Assembly: GCA_002068915.1 (NCBI GenBank)
Contig: MWBE01000019.1
Span: 1 to 52,362, forward strand
Source of the DNA: Parcubacteria group bacterium ADurb.Bin326
GTDB taxonomy: Bacteria > Patescibacteriota > Patescibacteriia > 2-01-FULL-39-33
DNA length: 52,362 bases
Reading direction: 5' to 3'
The stretch's first letter is position 1. The number at the start of each line of letters is the position of its first letter. The position numbers and the translations under genes were made by a program. Under the pieces are notes generated by a model, which saw only the letters and a program-made list of their open reading frames with translations, made no database searches and was not told the DNA's origin. Positions 13,942-22,403 of this stretch are shown here, one piece after another.

Positions 13942-14398
13942 ACCTCAAATACAAAAAAACTCGCTTAATTTTATCAAGCGAGTTTTTTTTGTTTGATTTT
14001 ATTATAGAAAATTTAATTAAAATAAAGAACCGCGCCGGCGAAACTAAATAGCGGTTCGCGATGGGCTCATGCATGACAACTATCCTATCAAATCCCATGG
14101 ACTTGACATCATTGTCGTCAAGCACTTCCCGAAGCAGGCAAGCAACCTCAGGGTGGGGGCGCTTAAACCCTCTGCCTAACAGTTTTTCGATAGCCTCCTC
14201 CAAACCATTTTTAGGCAGTGTTTTTATTACCACGCGAATTGCCTGGCCGGCTTTGCGTGCTGGCCAGCTCATTATCATGTCGCGATAGTCGCCAACCAAG
14301 TAGCCTTTCAGCTCTAATCGGTGGAACCACCTCATACCATTAAGGCCGGGAAGTGTTAAATCGAACACAAACCCATTATACTTTCTGCTCTTTCTCAT
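13934..14398 (-). CDS. hypothetical protein
   Basis: A 154-residue reading frame of unknown function with a good Shine-Dalgarno sequence (AGGAAG, 4 nt before the ATG) and a consensus promoter upstream. The first 120 residues look like a soluble domain. The last 30 are encoded by the rplT terminator and overlap the rplT stop by 8 bp, so the natural C terminus is odd. No known motif is recognised. The strong promoter favours a real gene. Confidence 0.65.
   Translation of the reverse strand: MRKSRKYNGFVFDLTLPGLNGMRWFHRLELKGYLVGDYRDMIMSWPARKAGQAIRVVIKTLPKNGLEEAIEKLLGRGFKRPHPEVACLLREVLDDNDVKSMGFDRIVVMHEPIANRYLVSPARFFILIKFSIIKSNKKNSLDKIKRVFLYLRFI
13953..13990. terminator. bidirectional terminator after rplT
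   Basis: Stem CTCGCTT / AAGCGAG with an A run before and a T run after. It ends infC-rpmI-rplT. It lies inside the 3' end of the opposing gene. Confidence 0.85.
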
Positions 14399-14486
14399 TC
14401 TTCCTGCTTTCTACCCCATTATCGGGGATTTTAACAAAAAAACAGAACCTGCCACAAAACCCAATTGTCCAACGTACTAACATATA

Positions 14487-14515
14487 ATTATATCATATAT
14501 TTACTATTTTGTCAA
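14487..14515 (-). promoter_or_regulatory. consensus sigma-70 promoter
   Basis: On the minus strand TTGACA (14515-14510), 17-nt spacer, TATAAT (14492-14487). A perfect match. It drives the hypothetical gene at 14398 through a leader of about 80 nt that contains the palindrome CCCCGATAATGGGG. Confidence 0.8.
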
Positions 14516-14582
14516 TACTTTTACTAGATTTTAGCCTATTTTAGACTTATTTAATCGATAAAATCCAAGACTAACAAGTGGA

Positions 14583-14609
14583 TTGACAAAAAGCCTGAAT
14601 TACTATAAT
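14583..14609 (+). promoter_or_regulatory. promoter of the rpsF operon
   Basis: TTGACA (14583-14588), 15-nt spacer, TATAAT (14104 bases into the operon region, at 14604-14609). Predicted start is about 14616, leaving a leader of about 150 nt before rpsF. Confidence 0.65.
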
Positions 14610-14702
14610 ATATAAGCACAACCTTTCCCACTCCCAACGGAGATTATCTTGCAAGCCTCGAGCTTTCAAGAAAAGGCACCAACCTATCGAATCTAACATC
14701 GG

Positions 14703-14732
14703 ATTCCCAGGCTCTGCCTTAGGGAATTTTTT
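14703..14732 (+). terminator. attenuator-like terminator in the rpsF leader
   Basis: Stem ATTCCC-AGGC with GCCT-TA-GGGAAT, followed by TTTTT, 32 bp upstream of the rpsF ATG. A complete terminator between promoter and first gene suggests regulated read-through. S6:S18 leaders are known in other bacteria; a match to that family was not verified. Confidence 0.65.
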
Positions 14733-14764
14733 AATTAAGTCATAAAGATTAATTCAACCAAGTT

Positions 14765-15259
14765 ATGAAGAACTACGAGTTGCTTTATATCATCCCCAAC
14801 CAGTATACTGAGGATGAAGCCAAAGGCATCAAAGAAAAAATCGACGGCGTGATCAAAAGCCACGGCGGCGTGATCGGTTACGAAAATCTGATGGGCAAAA
14901 GAAAATTAGCCTATCCGATTGACAAAATAGCTCATGGCTATTATATCCTGACCGAATTCGAATTGGAGGACGGCACCAAGCTGAAAGAAATCAATGATTT
15001 CCTAAGGCTAGACAAAGAAATCTTACGCGCTCAAGTGATTGCTAAGAAAAAAATCACTCCGGAAGAAATCGAAAGACAGAAGAAGCAGGAAGCAGAATTC
15101 AAGGAAATTGAAACCAAGGATGACCGCTCAGAGCGCCCGGCCAGAGCCCCAAGAAAAGAAGAAAGGCCCGTTGCTAAAGAAAAGGTAGAAAAAAAAGTCG
15201 AGGCCAAGCCTCTTGACGAAAAGCTAAACGAGATTCTCAGTGGCGACGACATCATCTAA
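14765..15259 (+). CDS. rpsF: 30S ribosomal protein S6
   Basis: 164 residues. The first 100 form the S6 ferredoxin-like domain (NYELLYIIPNQYTEDEAKGI, ENLMGKRKLAYPIDK, GYYILTEFEL). A charged, Lys/Glu-rich extension of about 60 residues follows, longer than the usual S6. S6 pairs with S18, encoded two genes downstream. First gene of rpsF-ssb-rpsR-efp. Confidence 0.96.
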   Translation: MKNYELLYIIPNQYTEDEAKGIKEKIDGVIKSHGGVIGYENLMGKRKLAYPIDKIAHGYYILTEFELEDGTKLKEINDFLRLDKEILRAQVIAKKKITPEEIERQKKQEAEFKEIETKDDRSERPARAPRKEERPVAKEKVEKKVEAKPLDEKLNEILSGDDII

Positions 15260-15325
15260 GATGAATCTAAATTAAAAACTTTAAGCGCATAATAAAGCGG
15301 GTCAACCGCATTAAACCACAAAAAT

Positions 15326-15808
15326 ATGAACCTCAACAAAGCAATCATCATCGGCAATCTAACCCAAAATCCGGAGGTCAGGAAAACTCCTGCCGGAAAA
15401 TCAGTCGCTTCTTTCACTATTGCCACCAACAGCGTTTGGACTAACCAGTCCGGCGAACGCCAAGAGCAAGCTGAATTCCATTCCATTGTTGCTTGGGGAA
15501 AATTAGCTGACATTGTCGGACAATATTTAGCTAAAGGCAGACTGTGCATGGTAGAAGGCAAAATCCAAACCCGCAACTGGACTGATCAAGCCGGAGCCAA
15601 GCACTGGAAGACTGAAATCATCGCTGAAAACATTCAATTAGGTCCGAAGCCATCAGGGGCGCCTAGCAATAATTCCGGATACGGCAACAATAGTTACCAA
15701 AACTCCGGCTTTGAAGCTCCTAGCTATGGCAATGACACCTACCAAGCCGAACCGATCGCAGCCGGAAATGATGAAGAAGAAATAAAAATTGAGGACATTC
15801 CTTTCTAA
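15326..15808 (+). CDS. ssb: single-stranded DNA-binding protein
   Basis: 160 residues: an OB fold (MNLNKAIIIGNLTQNPEVRKTPAGKSVASFTIATN), a Gly/Asn/Ser-rich flexible linker, and the acidic tip ending DIPF that recruits partner proteins. It protects single-stranded DNA during replication and repair. Standard place between rpsF and rpsR. Confidence 0.97.
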   Translation: MNLNKAIIIGNLTQNPEVRKTPAGKSVASFTIATNSVWTNQSGERQEQAEFHSIVAWGKLADIVGQYLAKGRLCMVEGKIQTRNWTDQAGAKHWKTEIIAENIQLGPKPSGAPSNNSGYGNNSYQNSGFEAPSYGNDTYQAEPIAAGNDEEEIKIEDIPF

Positions 15809-15818
15809 AAATAAAACT

Positions 15819-16058
15819 ATGATCAACAATAAAAAAAGTACTACTGCTGGCTCAGAAAAAAAATATTGCTTCTTCTGCGTCAACAACATCCAAGACATCG
15901 ACTATAAGAATGTCAATTTGCTAAGACGTTTTATTTCCTCTTATTCCAAAATCGTCTCCCGCAAAAGAAGCGGCGTTTGTTCCAAACACCAAAGACAATT
16001 GTCTAACGCTATCAAACGCGCCAGAATCATGGCTTTGCTTCCTTTCGTCACTAAATAA
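15819..16058 (+). CDS. rpsR: 30S ribosomal protein S18
   Basis: 79 residues from ATG 15819; an in-frame upstream reading would begin inside ssb. The S18 core (IDYKNVNLLRRFISSYSKI) is clear. CFFC near the N terminus and CSKH later form the zinc-binding version. S18 binds S6 in the 30S platform. Confidence 0.96.
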   Translation: MINNKKSTTAGSEKKYCFFCVNNIQDIDYKNVNLLRRFISSYSKIVSRKRSGVCSKHQRQLSNAIKRARIMALLPFVTK

Positions 16059-16072
16059 TAACCGGAAAAATC

Positions 16073-16645
16073 ATGGCGATTTCCACCCTTAACGATATTA
16101 AAAAAGGCGTTAATGTTTTGCATGAAGGCGAACCATACCTGGTCGTTGAAGCTAATTTCGTCAGAATGCAACAGCGCAAGCCGGTTATGCAGACTAAAAT
16201 GCGCAACCTGCTCAACGGCAAAGTAGCCCAGGTCAATTTCCATCCGGGAGATAAAGTAGACGAAGCTGATTTGATGAGAAAAAAAGTTGACTACCTCTAT
16301 AACGATGGAGAAAACTGGTTTTTCATGTCTAACGATGATTTCGAACAATTTACTTTACCAAAAGAATCTCTAGGAGACAAAATCGGCTTAATGAAAGAAG
16401 GAGACAAGGTTGATGCCCTGTATTTCAATGGTAACGCCGTATCTGTATCACTACAACCAAAGGTAGAGCTCAAAGTTGTCTCAGCTCCCGAGGGAGACAA
16501 GGGCAACTCCGCCCAAGGACGCGTCACTAAGACTGCTGAACTCGAGACGGGAATGAATATCCAAGTGCCGTTATTTGTCAAAGAAGGAGATATTATCCGA
16601 ATCAATACCGAAACAGTAGAATACGTCGAAAGAGTAAGCCAATAA
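16073..16645 (+). CDS. efp: elongation factor P
   Basis: 190 residues with the three-barrel EF-P layout: KOW-like N domain, OB central domain, and a C domain ending in VKEGDIIRINTETVEYVERV. EF-P relieves stalling at poly-proline. The tip loop that normally reads PGK(G) with a modifiable Lys34 reads RMQQRKPVM here (Gln at about 34), so the standard beta-lysylation or Arg rhamnosylation site is absent. Last gene of the S6 operon, where many bacteria have rplI. Confidence 0.94.
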   Translation: MAISTLNDIKKGVNVLHEGEPYLVVEANFVRMQQRKPVMQTKMRNLLNGKVAQVNFHPGDKVDEADLMRKKVDYLYNDGENWFFMSNDDFEQFTLPKESLGDKIGLMKEGDKVDALYFNGNAVSVSLQPKVELKVVSAPEGDKGNSAQGRVTKTAELETGMNIQVPLFVKEGDIIRINTETVEYVERVSQ

Positions 16646-16654
16646 AACACAAAC

Positions 16655-16687
16655 AAAAAACTCCCGCATAAACGCGGGAGTTTTTTT
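16655..16687. terminator. bidirectional terminator between efp and recA
   Basis: Stem CTCCCGC / GCGGGAG, A run before and seven T after. Serves both convergent operons. Confidence 0.9.
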
Positions 16688-16694
16688 ATATGAA

Positions 16695-17783
16695 CTATTC
16701 TTCGTTTAATTCTGCCTCATCATCGGCGGCACTAGCGGCGGCGCGAGAATTTCCTCCTTCCAGCTCTGCTTCTCTGGCTCGCTTCACTTCCTCTAGTATC
16801 TGCTTGCGAATTTGCGCCATCAACTTGGGAGCCGATTTTAAATAAGCTTTAGCATTCTCTCTACCGGTGCCCAATTTCTCCTCGCCGTAAGTGTAGGTAT
16901 TGCCGGATTTTTTAATTACCCCCTTCTCAATGCCGACATCCAATAAGTCCCCGGACAAGGAAATGCCTTCATTATACATGATGTCGAATTCGCAAGTCTG
17001 AAAAGGAGCAGCGACTTTGTTTTTGACCACCTTAACCTTAACACGATTGCCAATATTTTTCTCGCCCTGCTTAATCTGAGCGGCGCGACGTACCTCAACA
17101 CGAACTGAGCAATAAAACTTCAAAGCATTGCCTCCGGTAGTGGTTTCCGGGTTGCCGAAAAACACCCCGATCTTTTGTCTGATTTGATTGATAAAAATCA
17201 GAACGGTTTTGGATTTAGAAATAGAGCCCGTCAATTTGCGCAAAGCTTGTGACATCAGCCTTGCTTGCAGTCCCATGTGCGAATCGCCCATATCGCCTTC
17301 TATTTCCGCTTTCGGCACAAGAGCCGCGACAGAGTCGACGACAATTACATCAACCGCATTAGAACGTACCAAAGTTTCTACGATCTCCAAAGCTTGCTCT
17401 CCGGTATCCGGCTGAGAAATAAATAATTCATTGACATTAACGCCAATTTTTCTGGCATAATCCGGATCAAGAGCGTGTTCGGCATCCACGAAAGCAGCCA
17501 CGCCTCCGGCTTTTTGCACTTCAGCTACTATATGCTGAGCCAAAGTAGTCTTTCCTGATGCCTCCGGTCCAAAAATCTCAATTATACGACCACGAGGCAC
17601 TCCGCCAACTCCCAGCGCTATATCCAATGATAAACACCCCGTAGGAACGGCATCAACCTCCATGGCTCGAGCTTCGCCGAATTTCATAATCGATCCGTCA
17701 CCGAATCTTTCCTTGATCTGATTAATCGCCGATTCTACGGCCTTAAACTTATCATTCGCCTCCTCGTTGGCTTTTTTGGGCAT
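16695..17783 (-). CDS. recA: recombinase RecA
   Basis: 362 residues. Walker [10 protein letters not shown] (about residue 70), VDAEHALD, Walker [14 protein letters not shown], and the L2 loop region [12 protein letters not shown] are all present. It forms the strand-exchange filament and triggers SOS cleavage where LexA exists. Last gene of the HTH protein-ftsK-rodZ-recA run, 15 bp behind the rodZ-like gene. Confidence 0.98.
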   Translation of the reverse strand: MPKKANEEANDKFKAVESAINQIKERFGDGSIMKFGEARAMEVDAVPTGCLSLDIALGVGGVPRGRIIEIFGPEASGKTTLAQHIVAEVQKAGGVAAFVDAEHALDPDYARKIGVNVNELFISQPDTGEQALEIVETLVRSNAVDVIVVDSVAALVPKAEIEGDMGDSHMGLQARLMSQALRKLTGSISKSKTVLIFINQIRQKIGVFFGNPETTTGGNALKFYCSVRVEVRRAAQIKQGEKNIGNRVKVKVVKNKVAAPFQTCEFDIMYNEGISLSGDLLDVGIEKGVIKKSGNTYTYGEEKLGTGRENAKAYLKSAPKLMAQIRKQILEEVKRAREAELEGGNSRAAASAADDEAELNEE

Positions 17784-17798
17784 AATTTAGCTAAATTA

Positions 17799-18452
17799 TT
17801 AATCGATTGTTATTTCATTAAATAAAACTCTGATTTCGGCCGTTGAGGCCCTGCCGTACCGCTTCTTCGCACTAATTTTAATCAAATTCAACCCCTTTTG
17901 CAAGTCTATCAAAGCACCAAAACTCCCGTCGGCATCAACCAACACTGGCTGATTATTTATGGATACTTCCGCCTCTTTAGTCGATCTGCCTTTAACCTCC
18001 AACTGCCTTTCAAAGGTTATAATTCCATCGGTAGGGTAAAAAATTTCTAATTCAGGAGGGCGAAAAATAGCCTCAACGTTCCAAAACAAAAAATTCAACA
18101 AAGCCACTATGGCAATAAACGAAAAAAACGACCGATGAAATTTGGACCAAGAAAATAAGTTAAAATTCTTGGTTTCGTCGGATGAACAATTTTCTGATTG
18201 CTTATCAACCAACTCTTGCAAGACTAAATAATCTAATTTCAAATAACGACAATATTTCTTAAGAAAAAAATTAAAATACTCTCTGCCTGGCAATTGTTTG
18301 GGGCGATTATTTTCAATTGCTTCAAGATACTTAACTGCGACGCCTAAATCCTTAGACGCCTTTGATAAGCTAACTCCTCGAGATGCTCTCGCCTCCCTGA
18401 GGCGATCACCCAAAGGATTTGGAGCCTGATTGTTTTTTATTAAAGCACTCAC
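17799..18452 (-). CDS. RodZ-like HTH membrane protein
   Basis: 217 residues. An N-terminal Xre/RodZ-type HTH (GDRLREARASRGVSLSKASKDLGV, residues 16-39) continues to KQLPGREYFNFFLKKYCRYL, one membrane helix (about 110-128), and an outer immunoglobulin-like domain (PTDGIITFERQLEVKGRS). RodZ links MreB to the cell envelope; mreB is not in this window. It sits between ftsK and recA with 10-15 bp gaps. Confidence 0.88.
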   Translation of the reverse strand: MSALIKNNQAPNPLGDRLREARASRGVSLSKASKDLGVAVKYLEAIENNRPKQLPGREYFNFFLKKYCRYLKLDYLVLQELVDKQSENCSSDETKNFNLFSWSKFHRSFFSFIAIVALLNFLFWNVEAIFRPPELEIFYPTDGIITFERQLEVKGRSTKEAEVSINNQPVLVDADGSFGALIDLQKGLNLIKISAKKRYGRASTAEIRVLFNEITID

Positions 18453-18462
18453 AAAAATTTAT

Positions 18463-21240
18463 TTAACTCCATTCGTCGTCATCAAAATAATTCTTTGCTG
18501 ATAACTTTGACGATTCTTTTTTCTGCTTTACTTTAGCTGCCGGGACACTCTCGACTTCTTGATCTTCTTCTGAGTCATTGACGTCTTCAACTAGCTCTTC
18601 CTTAATTTCTTCTATCATATCGAGGGTTTCAGCAATATCTTCTAAGGCTTCTTCTTGAACTTCTTCGATATCGCTAGTTGTCTGCAACAGTTCGTCTTCT
18701 GAGGTAACTACATCGGCTACAGCCATCTCTACCGCCTCTTCAACTGACGGCTCTTCGATTTCATCGGAAAAATTATCTTGAAAAGAATCTTCTTCTAATT
18801 CAGTTTTCTGATCATTATTAATGTCTTCATCGCCAAAACCCTCTTTCTGTTCTTCGATTTCACTTTTATCTGGACTCGAATCCGGCAAGTCATCTCTAGT
18901 AAAAGCAGTAAAGGATGGTTCTTCTCCATTTTCATCATCAATGGGTCGCAACTCGCCAGTGAGCCCGTGTTCGCGCGCCGCAAAATCTACCGCTCCAACT
19001 CCACCTAACTGGTCTAAGAAAACCTCGCGAGGCTTAGCTCCGTCTGATGGTCCAATAATGCCCTTTTCTTCCAATAAGTCAAGGATGCGCGCCGCTCTGG
19101 CATAACCCAATTTCAAACGTCGTTGCAACAACGAAGCCGAGGCCTTGCCTGACTGACGAATAACCTCCATCGCTTCACTCAACAATGGATCGCCACCATC
19201 ATCACCAAAGGCTCCGCCTCCGCCAAAAGCTCCGCCACTGCCAGAGGCACCGGACAATTCTTCGACATAATCCGCCCCGCCCTGATTCTTAATATAATTA
19301 ATGACATTATTAATTTCCTGATCGGAAAGGAAGACGCCCTGGATACGTTTCGGCTTAGAGATGTCTGGCGACAAAAACAACATGTCGCCTCGACCGACTA
19401 ATTTCTCTGCCCCGGTGCCATCCAAAATGGTTCGAGAATCAATCGATGAGGCTACGGCAAAGGCGACACGAGCCGGAATATTAGCTTTGATTAAACCGGT
19501 AATAACCTCGGTTGACGGCCTTTGAGTTGCCAAAACCAGATGAATGCCGACAGCGCGAGCCATCTGAGCCAAACGCACAATCCCCGCCTCCATATCATTA
19601 GAATTGGCCGACATTAATTCCGCTAACTCATCAATAACTATGACTATATAAGGCATTTTGTCATTGGGATGCGCCTTATTGTAGGAGGCGATGTTTCTAT
19701 GTCCCAATTTGGACAACAGTTCAAAGCGTCGCTCCATTTCGGTAATACACCACTTAAGCGCCCCTACAGTCTTTTTGACATCAGTAATTACTGGCGTTAA
19801 TAAATACGGAATATTATTATAATGTGGCAATTCAACGCGCTTAGGATCAACTAAAATAAACTTTAGTTCATCTGGGCTGTTCTGATACAGCAAGCTAACA
19901 ATGATTGAATTGACGCAGACGGATTTTCCGCTACCAGTAGCGCCGGCAATCAATAGATGTGGCATCTTATCCAGTTGGGCAAAACAAGCCTTACCCGAAA
20001 CATCTTTACCCAAAGCAATTGATAAGCTATTGTCATGCGCTTTAAATTCTTTACTCAAAAGCATTTCACCCATAGAAACCTTGGCTGACATTTGATTGGG
20101 AATTTCTACTCCCACCAGAGATTTGCCAGGAATGGGGGCCTCGATACGAATCGGATGTGCGGCCAGCGCCAAAGCCAAGTCCGGACCAAGATTAACCAAG
20201 CGCGAAAGTTTGACGCCATCAGCGGGACGCAAAGTATATTGAGTAACAGTAGGACCGACATTAACGTCTCCCATCTCCACTTGAATGCCAAAATTGGCAA
20301 AAGTTTTTCTGATTACTTCTTGATTGTTTTTTATATCCCCTGAAGTCGGTTTGCCGGATTTAGCATTAACCAAATTAAGTGGCAAATCAATCCGCTTACC
20401 GAATTTCTTCGGCTTAATAACTTCTTTTTCCTGTTCCTGTTCTTTAAATCCGGTATTGACTTGGGTGCGCGTAAATTGAGGCACGTCTTCGTCTTCGCTA
20501 TTTTCTTCCGCCTCTTCTCCATCAATTGCAATATCGCCTTGATCAACTTCTTCCTCATAGCCATCATCCGTTTCTTCGGTTATTTCCCTTAATCTTCTTT
20601 CTTGGCTCCTGGCTTTCATTAAAGCATAAAAATCATACGCCTTACCCCATAAAAACTTAATTAATTTAAGGGGCCACATTAATCCATAAATCGAAGTTTC
20701 TAGCGCCAACAAGATGCCGACCAAAAATACAGCGACACAAATAACCAGGGCGCCCCAAAAATTCATGAAACGCAATAATGGCAAAGACACAAAAGCGCCC
20801 AAATAACCTCCGCCATTACCTAGTTTCGCTTGGCTTAACGCTTCCCAAGCATCGAATTGCAAATGCATCAGTCCGGCCAAGCCGATCATAAATAATAAAG
20901 CACCGACCGAATTAATAGTTTTGATTGGATATCTCTCTTCATTAAGCAAAAAGAAAACCCAACCGCCGAGAATCACCGGCACCAACCATTTGGCATTGCC
21001 TAATGTGATGGATAAAACATAAGCGATAAATTTGCCGAATTGGCCCGAAAGGTCGAATAACCCCAACACGCTCAGGATAGCGACAACAAATAAAAAAATT
21101 ATAGAAAGTCCTTTTTTTACTTCCGGAGATAACTCCGACCAAAAACCAAAATTCAATTTAGGCAAAGAAAAACCTCGGCTATCACGGCGATAACGTCGCT
21201 GCTTAAAATTTAAAAATCCTGAACGGCGGTATTTGGGCAT
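18463..21240 (-). CDS. ftsK: DNA translocase FtsK/SpoIIIE
   Basis: 925 residues. About four N-terminal membrane helices (residues 40-190), an acidic linker, then the RecA-like motor with Walker A GATGSGKS (about 432) and the LATQRPS motif. A C-terminal gamma winged helix follows (DPLLSEAMEVIRQSGKASASLLQRRL, about 690-750). It pumps DNA during division and recombination of the terminus. After the gamma domain there is an extra acidic tail of about 150 residues, unusual because gamma is normally the C terminus. Confidence 0.97.
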   Translation of the reverse strand: MPKYRRSGFLNFKQRRYRRDSRGFSLPKLNFGFWSELSPEVKKGLSIIFLFVVAILSVLGLFDLSGQFGKFIAYVLSITLGNAKWLVPVILGGWVFFLLNEERYPIKTINSVGALLFMIGLAGLMHLQFDAWEALSQAKLGNGGGYLGAFVSLPLLRFMNFWGALVICVAVFLVGILLALETSIYGLMWPLKLIKFLWGKAYDFYALMKARSQERRLREITEETDDGYEEEVDQGDIAIDGEEAEENSEDEDVPQFTRTQVNTGFKEQEQEKEVIKPKKFGKRIDLPLNLVNAKSGKPTSGDIKNNQEVIRKTFANFGIQVEMGDVNVGPTVTQYTLRPADGVKLSRLVNLGPDLALALAAHPIRIEAPIPGKSLVGVEIPNQMSAKVSMGEMLLSKEFKAHDNSLSIALGKDVSGKACFAQLDKMPHLLIAGATGSGKSVCVNSIIVSLLYQNSPDELKFILVDPKRVELPHYNNIPYLLTPVITDVKKTVGALKWCITEMERRFELLSKLGHRNIASYNKAHPNDKMPYIVIVIDELAELMSANSNDMEAGIVRLAQMARAVGIHLVLATQRPSTEVITGLIKANIPARVAFAVASSIDSRTILDGTGAEKLVGRGDMLFLSPDISKPKRIQGVFLSDQEINNVINYIKNQGGADYVEELSGASGSGGAFGGGGAFGDDGGDPLLSEAMEVIRQSGKASASLLQRRLKLGYARAARILDLLEEKGIIGPSDGAKPREVFLDQLGGVGAVDFAAREHGLTGELRPIDDENGEEPSFTAFTRDDLPDSSPDKSEIEEQKEGFGDEDINNDQKTELEEDSFQDNFSDEIEEPSVEEAVEMAVADVVTSEDELLQTTSDIEEVQEEALEDIAETLDMIEEIKEELVEDVNDSEEDQEVESVPAAKVKQKKESSKLSAKNYFDDDEWS

Positions 21241-21249
21241 AACTTTCTT

Positions 21250-21696
21250 TTAGTCTCCAAAAATGGAGTGCGAGATGTTTTTCTCCTGTTCCGTAGGAAT
21301 ATGTTTTTCCTGTTTGACTTTAGAAAAAGACGCTTTTATCGACGGACCACTACTTAAAAGCAAAGAAAAAGCCAAGGATAATAAAACCAGAACCGCTACA
21401 ATTGATGCCAGACTCAATTGGACCGGCAACACCCCTAGCTTAACAAAAGATTTTTCTTCTACATCGGAAATGTCTAGCGGATTTTTGGGTTCATCCAAAG
21501 AAACGACGCTATCAATTTCTTTTTTTTCTGAATAGCCACCCTCATCAAAATCAAGATCGGATTGGTTAATCATCCAGCTTCTGCCTTTTTTGCTCGCCTT
21601 CAATTTTCCTGAGTTTATCAGTCTTCTGAGTTGTTGGCAACTTTTGCCGGACAACTCACTGGCTTGCTTAAGATTGATTAATTTTTTTTCTTTCAT
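21250..21696 (-). CDS. membrane-anchored excisionase-type HTH protein
   Basis: 148 residues. HTH_17-type winged helix (LINLKQASELSGKSCQQLRRLINSGKLKASKKGRSWMI, residues 6-43), acidic linker, one membrane helix (about 98-115), and a short outer tail. First gene of the ftsK operon, 9 bp before ftsK. Function unknown. It shares its layout with the protein at 9473-10081. Confidence 0.87.
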   Translation of the reverse strand: MKEKKLINLKQASELSGKSCQQLRRLINSGKLKASKKGRSWMINQSDLDFDEGGYSEKKEIDSVVSLDEPKNPLDISDVEEKSFVKLGVLPVQLSLASIVAVLVLLSLAFSLLLSSGPSIKASFSKVKQEKHIPTEQEKNISHSIFGD

Positions 21697-21771
21697 AGCG
21701 AGGTCTTTGACGATTTTAATTAAGAAGGCGGGAACGGCTAATATTGGTAAATCACCTTGATATTATATCAT

Positions 21772-21780
21772 AAAAATGGG
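21772..21780 (-). promoter_or_regulatory. extended -10 promoter of the ftsK-recA operon
   Basis: TGA-TATAAT on the minus strand, with a predicted leader of about 70 nt before ATG 21696. No clear -35. Confidence 0.55.
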
Positions 21781-21801
21781 GCTTCATCCAAATTTTTTTC
21801 T

Positions 21802-21834
21802 AAAAAAAGAGCCGATAAAATATACCGGCTCTTT
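21802..21834 (-). terminator. intrinsic terminator
   Basis: Stem AAAGAGCCG / CGGCTCTTT with T run on the minus strand. Ends the merR and small membrane protein transcript. Confidence 0.85.
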
Positions 21835-21850
21835 CGCTGTTTGGCCTGAT

Positions 21851-21973
21851 TTAAATCTTAAGCGCCCAAACAGCCAATATGATCAAAGGCACGACAAGCA
21901 GAAATAGGGTAGCTGCTACTTTGCGGCTGTAATTCTTTCTTTGGTAAGCCACTTCGATGGTCAAAAAAGACAT
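21851..21973 (-). CDS. small single-pass membrane protein (40 aa)
   Basis: A 40-residue reading frame with a near-perfect Shine-Dalgarno sequence (AAAGGAGG, 3 nt before the ATG). A short Arg/Lys-containing head (SFLTIEVAYQRKNYSRKV) is followed by one strongly hydrophobic helix (TLFLLVVPLIILAVWAL). It starts 13 bp after the merR stop and ends just before a terminator, so the two form a two-gene unit. Function unknown. Confidence 0.75.
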   Translation of the reverse strand: MSFLTIEVAYQRKNYSRKVAATLFLLVVPLIILAVWALKI

Positions 21974-21986
21974 AACCTCCTTTATA

Positions 21987-22217
21987 TTATTTTTTTATTC
22001 TTTTTTTAATCTCACTGATAGTCAGGCGATTGCGCAGTTGCAGTGACTGAATGGTGCGGATACGTCCTAAAGCTTGAACCCTATCATAGAGACGATAGCC
22101 ACCCTGAGTCTCATCGGCAAACTTAAGCAACCCCTCCTTGGTGTAGTAATGGATGGTGGAAGGCAAAACTTTGGCCAACTTGGCCAATTCTCCTATTTTG
22201 ATGAGTTCGGCCGGCAT
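21987..22217 (-). CDS. MerR family transcriptional regulator, short form
   Basis: 76 residues from ATG 22217 (MPAELIKIGELAKLAKV). A complete MerR DNA-binding domain with HTH and wing (STIHYYTKEGLLKFADETQGGYRLYD) and no effector domain beyond helix 5. A longer reading from 22286 would pass through the promoter and is rejected. The effector is unknown. An inverted repeat in its leader suggests autoregulation. Confidence 0.9.
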   Translation of the reverse strand: MPAELIKIGELAKLAKVLPSTIHYYTKEGLLKFADETQGGYRLYDRVQALGRIRTIQSLQLRNRLTISEIKKRIKK

Positions 22218-22242
22218 GGGATCGAAACCATAAAGTATGAAG

Positions 22243-22268
22243 CATAAAGCGATTAGCTTTGCTTTATG
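22243..22268. promoter_or_regulatory. inverted repeat, candidate MerR operator
   Basis: CATAAAGC (22243-22250) and GCTTTATG (22261-22268), perfect 8-bp arms, 10-bp spacer. It lies between the merR -10 box and ATG. Confidence 0.55.
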
Positions 22269-22274
22269 GTTTAT

Positions 22275-22303
22275 ATTATATAACAATGGTTATCATCTGA
22301 CAA
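22275..22303 (-). promoter_or_regulatory. merR promoter
   Basis: On the minus strand TTGTCA (22303-22298), 17-nt spacer, TATAAT (22280-22275). Confidence 0.7.
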
Positions 22304-22354
22304 GCGCCACTTATCCACATCCGAAAAATTTCAAATTATATTTCCGACTACAAC

Positions 22355-22387
22355 TAAAAAAGACCCTCGATTGAGGATCTTTTTTAG
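22355..22387 (-). terminator. terminator after rpoC
   Basis: Stem AAAAAAGA-CCCTC with GAGG-ATCTTTTTT, fully paired on the minus strand (one G-U), T run after it. Usable in both directions. Confidence 0.8.
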
Positions 22388-22403
22388 TTAAATTCTTATA
22401 TTC

